DNA of 64,000 nt, taken from positions 37,686-101,685 of the forward strand of contig CAJNOJ010000340.1 of NCBI GenBank assembly GCA_905250025.1, read 5' to 3'. This document shows, one piece after another, positions 43,546 through 64,000 of this stretch. Each line of letters starts with the position of its first letter. The stretch's first letter is position 1. The notes under the pieces were generated by a model. That model was not told the DNA's origin and searched no databases. It saw only the letters and a list, made by a program, of their open reading frames with translations. The position numbers were made by a program, and so were the translations under genes. This DNA is from Adineta ricciae (lineage: Eukaryota > Rotifera > Eurotatoria > Adinetida > Adinetidae).

Positions 43546-45376
43546 TTATCGAATCTTGTTGAATAAATTTAGTACACTGTCAGACTCTTTGTTTGCGCGA
43601 CATTTTGTAAACACATTCCAAAATCGCAGTGTTTCATCCCCAGCGCCTGTGACAATCGACTCACCATCGGGTGAGACAGCCAAGTATAGGACACGAAACG
43701 TGTGTCCAGTCAAACGAGCTAGTTGTAACATCGACGGATATTTCCAAACGACGATTTGATTCTGAGAATAGCCATGCTATATAAATAGAACGTTTAGAGA
43801 AGAAAATCGGACGGATGACAATGTGTTTACCGTTGATACAAGTTCATTGGAATGTTTCGACCAAGCTAAATTACATACTTGAGATCCTGTGTCGATACAC
43901 TGTAAACTTTGCGCAGTTAATGTATTCCAAAATCGAATGTATCGATCAGCTGTTCCACCACCGCTTGCAAGTAGACCTTGTTGATGTGGACTCCATGCAA
44001 TGGCTTTCACAGCAGCTGTATGATCCGTATAGATTTGTATAGGATTAATACATGATTGATTCCATACAAGTAATCGATTATCATTTCCACCACTAGCTAA
44101 TAATTGGCGATCAGGGGACCATTTCAATCCACACACTTCTTGTCGATGTCCAGCTAGTTTTCTTTCTTGTTTACTGGAACGTGTATCATTTTGTAAGATG
44201 AATCGATCACGTGAACCCGAGTAGATACATTGATCATTCCAAGCTAATGCACCAACACGTGCTGTATGGCGTGGAAACGATGCCGTTTTGCGATTTGTTT
44301 GTGCATCCCAAATTTGAACGATACCTTTATGTGTGCCAACAGCGACATATTGTCCTCGATCACTCCATGCGACACTGGTTACTGTATCTGATTCCGTTTG
44401 TAGATCACATAAGCGTGTAACATTACTTGTATTCGCGTTCCACAAATAGACAGATGCATTGAGACCAACGGCAAGAATGTTTGTTGATGACCAATCAACA
44501 AGATTCAAATAAAAATCATCTTGAAGTTCAGGTGCATCAAGAACTTTGAATGGCGTCTTAGGAATTTTTCGTAGCTGTTTACGTGGCGAACGTAGAAGAC
44601 GAGTCGATGCAGGCGATAAGAGTGAAAGTGAATAAGGCGAATAATGAAGATCATCTGCATTTCGACGAGCTGAATAACGAAATATTGTATTTGGATCATG
44701 TGTACGTAGTAGATTCGAGTTTGTATTCGAATATGGTAAACGCTGTTGAGATGACTGAGTAAGAATCCCCTAAAATGGATTGCAATTTAATAGATGAAAC
44801 AAAATCAAATAGAGGAATTACGTTTAGGCCCGATATGGAAGCTGTATGTATTTGTCCATTTGCAACTGTTGTATTGATTTGTACGTTGATTGTTCCGTTA
44901 TTCATTGGATCAAGAATTGTATTTGATGATGTTGTTGCGTGAAGATGAACGTTATTGGTATTATTATATGAATTGTTCATAGAATAGTCATCATACAAAG
45001 TATCTATTTGTGTGCCAAACATTTCATTCTGCAATAGGGTCTGGTAAGTCAAAATATCTTTTGTTCGATCAGCTGCGCTCGTAGTAACATTATTTGAAAA
45101 ATTTCCACTAGCGTTCGTTGTCGTCGTCGCCGTCGTCGTCGTCGTTGTTAAAGAAGATAGATCACGTGAAGTTTTTTTATCAGTCATTGGCCCTTTATAC
45201 GTTTGTTCCTGATCGACAAAAAATGCAGACGGTTGTGCTAAACTTCGAAGAGGAACAAAACGATCACTGCATTTGATAGGAGACGGAGACGATGTTGATG
45301 ATGAAAATGGAGAAGATGACAAAGACGAACAACCTGACATTGATCGAATGAGTCGACGTTCAAAATCGGCCTCCAT
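43546..45376 (-). CDS. FZR1: Fizzy-related/Cdh1, activator of the anaphase-promoting complex
   Basis: A WD40 co-activator that brings substrates to APC/C in late mitosis and G1. Start ATG 45376. The C-box DRFVPLR binds APC/C. Next comes a long Thr/Asn-rich insert, then [20 protein letters not shown] and YLNLVDWSS, which are almost the animal consensus. Seven WD40 blades follow, with [42 protein letters not shown] and [20 protein letters not shown]. The protein ends [10 protein letters not shown], the Ile-Arg tail that docks on APC3. Two introns are visible: after SGLN (44827-44767, GTAATT..TTTTAG) and after ELVST (about 43800-43770, GTAAAC..TATATAG) just before [12 protein letters not shown]. 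It is the Cdh1 type and not Cdc20, judged by the [18 protein letters not shown] stretch. Confidence 0.95.
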
Positions 45377-45953
45377 GATTATCTTCTTTATAAAAAGATT
45401 AAAACTTTACTGTGATGAGAACCAATCTACTGATCACATGAATATAGAATAGAATGTATGTGGAAGATTGAGACCTCTCTCATGATTTGTCACTTTTCGA
45501 ACGCCAATCCGAATTGCATCAACATCCTTCATGTATATAAATATATCAGTATCTCTGATCAACGTGCCTGTATCTTTTGAAATTATCGTACTACGAACAT
45601 ACTTTTTAGATCGATTGAATCAAATTCTTTCGTTGCATGTATTTATCCCTAAAAAATGTCTCCAATAGGTGGCGCTAATACATCGTAGTCGTATATCGCA
45701 TGAAGGATACGATGGTGACTCTGAAGACATATTGCAAGAGTAATCTAATTCTGAACTTGAGCATTTGAATTCGATCTGAATTGGTAGTAGAAAGTATATA
45801 TTTGAAAATCTTTGACTGATTGAGAAATTGAACAACATAAAATAGAACGCATGATTAAAGAATTAATAGACAAAATGAGAAAACGGCAAGTGATGAAAAA
45901 TGGAAAGAAAAGAGACATTTAAACGTCTGCTCGTTTTTTCTAGATGATGTTTT
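45377..45953. other. Short intergenic spacer
   Basis: Separates FZR1 from the C18orf32-like gene, both on the minus strand. It should hold the FZR1 promoter. No coding signal is supported. Confidence 0.45.
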
Positions 45954-46344
45954 CTATTCGCTAGGAGCTGTTGTTCGATGATGGACATCCATATCTTCTT
46001 TTGTTGCTGTCGATAAATCAGGATACAATTTGTTGTTACCAGCAACTGGACACTAAAAGATAAAAAACTCATACGCTATAATCATTGAATTTATTTGACT
46101 TATTGCTTACTTTCGAAGGATCTGTTTTCTTCTTTGGCATTGGACATGATTCTGGCATACGAATACCAAATTTCGCTCCGAATTGTTCTAGTTTTTCACC
46201 CCAAACTCCAAGTTGAGTGCCAACGATTCTCAATGGTGGATAATACTGACAGAGTCGTTCATAAATCGGGCGAATGTATGGTTCAAGAAATTTACACCAA
46301 ATGACAATAGCTAAGCCAACGAAAATGCAAGGTACACAGACCAT
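45954..46344 (-). CDS. UPF0729 / C18orf32-like small membrane protein
   Basis: Two exons. The first starts at ATG 46344 with MVCVPCIFVGLAIVIWCKFL, then EPYIRPIYERL. This matches the conserved start of the UPF0729 family (MVC.PC...., hydrophobic segment, KFLEPYI.P). The protein continues polar and basic to MPKKKTDPSK, donor GTAAGC, and after TTTTAG resumes CPVAGNNKLYPDLSTATKED and ends TTAPSE at TAG 45954-45956. The total is about 110 residues, somewhat longer than the vertebrate protein. The N-terminal segment with the Cys pair acts as a membrane anchor in the family; human C18orf32 is linked to the ER or lipid droplets and to NF-kappaB signalling. Confidence 0.8.
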
Positions 46345-47052
46345 TTTTGCCGGTGATTTCCTTCTTTCTATCTAAAAAAGAGTATGGATGAAACAAAGTG
46401 CTAAAGGAAATGTCGTGTCCATATATAAAAACACAAATATCTTCAAAAGATAGTATTTTGAAATAACATTGAAGACGATGCTTATATGAATAAACTCGTC
46501 TCATATTACGTGTCAGTCGATTTGAAGATGATGATGATGATGATGACTGACGATCAAGTTGTCGTTGGTTGGTATTGGTTCCTATTAAAAGATCAATCAG
46601 AATGAAATATTAGGTGGAGTAAAGCTGTTTTCAATCTCAGTCAACATAAACTCAAGAAAGAATTTTGACAGTCGAAAGAAAAATTATCGTATATGAATCT
46701 ATTTTTCATCTATAGATGTCACCTATAGAACAGTACAGTCTACAGACGATAGAAGAAGCTCTAGTGTGGCTTAATCAATAGTTCGTAACATTTTCCAGCA
46801 GAATGTTACAGATAATAATAGTTATTTGGAATGGGTTTAAATACTAATAAATCTATTGGAAATACAAAATTCAAGCGTTTTGGCATTTAAACGATACCAT
46901 TAATCATTGTTTTTTAGCAGTTTTCCTATCATCATTGAGTACAGCATGTTTTATTAACACTCACATATACCGAAAGTTGAATTCATGCAAGGATATATTT
47001 CACATATGAAAACAAATGGAACGAACAGACAAGAATAGAGAAAAAGAAATGT
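46345..47052. other. Intergenic spacer with GAT repeat
   Basis: Lies between the C18orf32-like gene and the 3' end of cactin. A GAT trinucleotide run sits at about 46523-46545. An upstream non-coding exon of the C18orf32-like gene is possible but cannot be shown. Confidence 0.4.
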
Positions 47053-49452
47053 TTATCGACGATATTTCCATTTGCGGAAGTGAAACCATAGTTGAAAGAT
47101 ACCATTTTGAAAATGACATCGAAAGCCATGTTTATATGAAAAATCCCATTCTTTACTGACAATTTTGAATGCAATATCCTGAAGAAAACGTAATGATTTC
47201 ACATAATTTTGCCACCTGACTTCTTACCTCATATGGTGGACCAGCATGGAATTTCAAGATTGAAAAATCGCGATTATCTTCACAGACCGTCTAAAATCAC
47301 AAGATGAGTATTGTTTACATTGAATATGACAACACATACCAAGCTATACGATGGTGTTTTCGTTTTGTCGATCAAATCAGGATAGAAAATCTAAAACACA
47401 GGGTTAAAATAAATCCTGCTTCATACAATCACTTACATTAAATTTATATCCTTGAACTGTTTTAGGCGGCGGATTATCCGTGTCGTAATGTTTCTTATTA
47501 TATTGATTCCAGTCATAACCCTAAATAGAGGATGTTTATTACCCTAATTCAAATACAATTTGTCAACCTACTGTATGAACTTTATTGAAAACACGAGGTT
47601 TGCGTGGTCGATATTTATCTGACCATAGATATTGAACATCCATAGGTACACCGGTATTAACATCTGTGTCATCAGCTGTTAGGGTACCCATGGTTCTTGC
47701 ATAAGCTTCAAATGCGTCTTCGACGTCAGGTTTAACTGAACCAGACTTCATTACTGATTCTCGTTGTTGTCTTAATTTTTCCCAATCATCCGTTTCATCT
47801 GTGCAACGCTTTTGAATTTCCAAATCCAGATCATTGATACTGACTAATATTGGTGAATAGCGACCTTGTTCATAATCACGTATACACCGATTTTCTAATT
47901 CTTCGGAAAATAGGTATTCATTATCGTTGTTAGACTCCGTTGCATCAATGTCTTTTTTCTTTTTTGGTATTGTTGATGATGAGGTTGCAGATGAAGTAGA
48001 TACAGGTGCATGGAATATTCCTTGTTCTTGTTTAATCTTCTGTAATTTTCGTTTCAACGTTAACTGATGGCGATCGTGAAGACGAGCTCGAGCCATATGT
48101 GCTTGCAATTGAGATAAAAGTGACTCCCAAAAACCAATATCGATGCCTTTTTCATTTTCAATCTTCGATCTAAACAAGAATATGATCATTACGAAACAGG
48201 AAATAAAATACACATACCTGATTCTTTGTTCCAATTGCTCGAGCTGTTGTGGAGTTTTGTTTTTAAATGTTTCTGTGACATCTTGAGAAACAGATTCATG
48301 AATTCCATCACGTCGATCATCAACTCGTTGATCATTGTACAATTTCGAAGATAGTTTTTTTAATTTTGCTAATTCATCTTCAGTAATTGTTGTAACATCC
48401 TGCCAATATTGCGCATCATAATTATGTGCTAATTTTCCACTGGTTTTCTGTTGTTGTTCTAACTCCGTGTACACACGAATGTCAGCAAGTAAATCTTCGA
48501 GATCACGAATGGTAAGACCATTTAAATAAGTTGATGGTTCGTGCATTTCCACAGCTAAATCGTCGTCATCTTCATTGATATAATGAGCGAGAAGATCAAT
48601 AGGTTTAGCACGCCCGTCAGTGATACGAATTTTTGACCGAAGACGAACTTGATTGAAATGAAATGAATCTTCTTGTTTTTCCCATTCCCGATAATATTCA
48701 GCTTCTTTGACTCGTTGTAGAAATTCTTTTTCTTTTTCCATTTCCACTTTTTGACGTTCACGTTCTAATCGTTGTTTCTTCAATTTTTCCAATTCATTCT
48801 AAATAAATCCCATTCGATCGATTGTCTCTCGATAGACATAATGTCAGCTTACTTTGTTTTCTTCAACACGTCGCGCTGTCATCGTTTTCAATTGATCTGG
48901 TGCAACATCTGTTAGACCTTTCTTTTCTAATTTCTTTCCCCATACAAAAGTATCTAACAATTTCTCATCACCGAATGGATTGTTTGCATTTGTCATACCC
49001 TATTGTAAAAGATGAGGTTTTTGATTGGAATAAAATTTAAACTCGATCATACTAGTTGCTCAGTATCCCATCCTAGAGCTGCTTTTTGTCGTCGTTCCTT
49101 TTCCATTTTCTTCGCTAAACGCCGTTGTCGTTTCTCGTGCGGAGTTTCATAAACTTTTCGGAGTTCACGCTGACGCCTAAACATTCGATAAGTATAAATC
49201 AAGACATGGGAATATTTACCTTTTCTCGAGTCTTATTTCATAACCCTCACGTTCGATATCTTCCATTGTTCGACCTTTGGTTGAAGTGGGTCGTTCTCGG
49301 TATTCTTCTTCAGATGTTTTGGAACTTTCACTAGACGACGATGAAGATGGTGTATGACGCCGTTCACGATGCCGGTGTTTCCGATCATCATCATCATCAT
49401 TTCTATCTCGACTTCGATGCCGGTGATGTTTCTTGTGTTTCGAATGGCCCAT
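47053..49452 (-). CDS. CACTIN: Cactin, splicing-associated protein
   Basis: A multi-exon gene starting at ATG 49452 with an Arg/Ser/His/Asp-rich head (HKKHHRHRSRDRNDDDDD). Coiled sections follow (KKLEKKGLTDVAPDQLKTMT), then the mid-cactin domain with RLRSKIRITDGRAKPIDLLA, DDLAVEMHEPSTYLNGLT and WQDVTTITEDELAKLKKL, and GFWESLLSQLQAHMARARL. The conserved C-terminal block reads YLWSDKYRPRKPRVFNKVH, NPPPKTVQGYKFN, IFYPDLIDKTKTPSY, FSILKFHAGPPYE and finally DIAFKIVSKEWDFSY to FHFRKWKYRR and TAA at 47053-47055. Short introns are needed, including an in-frame one at about 48163-48219 that keeps an ORF open (GTATGT..TTTAG). Cactin works with the spliceosome and was first linked to NF-kappaB/IkB signalling. 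Neighbours are divergent UNC13 upstream and the C18orf32-like gene downstream. Confidence 0.93.
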
Positions 49453-50660
49453 TGAGAGCTAAACGAAATGAAGAAACTTTGAACTGAAATTACCGATTTG
49501 CTTGAATATTCTTTTGTGTATTATTGCAGTAATAACGTCTGTTTATTGTATTGGCCTGTATCGAGTGATCAATCGAAAAATAAGATTTCGAAAATCGAGA
49601 ATCTTCCGTTCAATTTTTAATCAAGGTGAAAAATTGTGAAAAGCAAAAGAAGATAATGAAATTTGAATTTATTCCGTCTGCTAGATAGATGTCGCTTTAC
49701 AACAGGCAAATGTTTCATCGCCCTTGGAAATTCAATATACTGTCCAACTCGAGAGTTAGTTTTCCAAGCTATATATCTTTTACTAACAAGCACATGAGCA
49801 GACCTTTCGTAGAACAAATTGCTCTCGATACCAAGGTGGAACTACGAAATAATACAATATCCACGTCATTTTCCGCACTAGCTGAACAATCCTCATCTAA
49901 AATCTCGATAAATCTTAACTAATACCTAACAAAGCGTAAAGTATTAACATCGAACAAAGTTGATCTTAAAGATAATTCATTACACAAATCCTACCATCCA
50001 TTGTCGATCCACGGTAGACAAGTTTTTCAATTACAATTGCACTTGAGTGCATTATCAACAGAATACGAAATGTTTTAGTACCCGCTTTTCTCTCTTGATG
50101 GTTGATAATTAATGTGATGGTGATAGATAGAAAAATGGAAGCTTTCCTAATACAATGAAAGAAGACAAAATCACCGAAATATATGGTATTTTACTGCATT
50201 TATAGATGTCGCTTCAGAAAAGTGCTGAAAAATCTTCGTAAAATGATAAATTTTCCATTTGTTCAGACATTCGACACCCAAAAATCCGTAAAACTAATTA
50301 AAAATTTCTTAAATGGATCGATCTCTTCGCCAATAATATTCGTTTGAGATGACAGGACAACAACAACAATATTCCATGAAGAACAACAAATAGGATTAGT
50401 CGTATGAAATCTTTTTTTCCAGTTCTGCTCTATTTTTTTTTCTTTCTGCAAAACCTCTTCGTTTGATCATTATGTAAAGAATATAAGATATCTTTTTATG
50501 TATGTTTCGTTCTGAATTTAGATATGCACGAATTGAATACAATTCCTCATTATCTGTAATCATCGAAGCATGAGTATTGGTGACACTCTATTATCAAAAC
50601 ATTTTTTCCTTCGTATCGATTTGTCAAGCAATCTGATATTCTGAATGTTTATGCATATCT
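49453..50660. other. Divergent intergenic region, cactin and UNC13 promoters
   Basis: Cactin starts to the left and UNC13 to the right, so both promoters should be here. No exon is supported. The open frames at 49617-49922 lie on opposite strands over one another and show no family resemblance. Confidence 0.5.

Positions 50661-64000
<13,340 letters not shown>

Noticed and set aside
48163-48219. A membrane segment (YFISCFVMIIFLF) inside cactin
   Set aside because: It is an in-frame intron with GTATGT and TTTAG borders; removing it restores the cactin alignment.

Overview
The window is AT-rich animal DNA. It has many short introns (about 40-70 bases, GT..AG), metazoan genes (UNC13, fizzy-related/Cdh1, cactin, ClC, SLC13, a PARP), and two or three copies of very large multidomain proteins built from coiled-coil repeats, a P-loop GTPase and, in one copy, a bacterial-type SecA ATPase plus a von Willebrand A domain. 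Compact introns, foreign-looking protein architecture and paralogous gene copies fit a bdelloid rotifer (Adineta/Rotaria-like). That placement is inference, not proof.

Layout. 1-800: remnant of a minus-strand gene broken by a frameshift and a stop. 960-11361 (minus): one giant locus reading, N to C terminus, degenerate C48-like peptidase, five roughly 75-80-residue repeats, GTPase, long helical region, SecA-type helicase, VWA. It is interrupted by two in-frame stops (4042, 2770) and a 1-base frameshift in a C4 run (2131-2134). 11380-13359: divergent intergenic region holding a diverged direct plus inverted repeat. 13360-18423 (plus): an intact 1687-residue single-exon paralogue with two repeats and no SecA/VWA part. 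19923-27567 (minus): a ClC-3/4/5-type chloride/proton exchanger gene. Its pore-coding middle is replaced by about 4.9 kb of a third copy of the giant GTPase, bounded exactly by single N bases at 20936 and 25843, with another N at 23566. This is most probably a scaffolding error.

30874-31356 (minus): small three-exon gene of unknown function. 32062-34528 (minus): SLC13-type sodium-coupled anion transporter. 37558-38430 (plus): intronless 7TM receptor. 39408-41258 (plus): six-exon PARP with a predicted N-myristoylation start, a zinc-finger-like exon, a degenerate macro domain and a PARP catalytic domain. 43546-49452 (minus): compact cluster of FZR1/Cdh1, a C18orf32/UPF0729 homologue and cactin. 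50661 to the window end (plus): UNC13, with C2A, C1, C2B and most of MUN, cut off by the window. Two intronless genes lie in UNC13 introns on the same strand: an LDAH-type lipid-droplet hydrolase (56122-57000) and an unrecognised 269-residue ORF (57553-58362).

Functionally most of the window is ordinary animal housekeeping and neuronal genes. The unusual part is the left 27 kb, with the GTPase-repeat family and its SecA-VWA extension. Exon boundaries were read by eye from splice signals, reading-frame phase and family similarity; no alignment or search was run.
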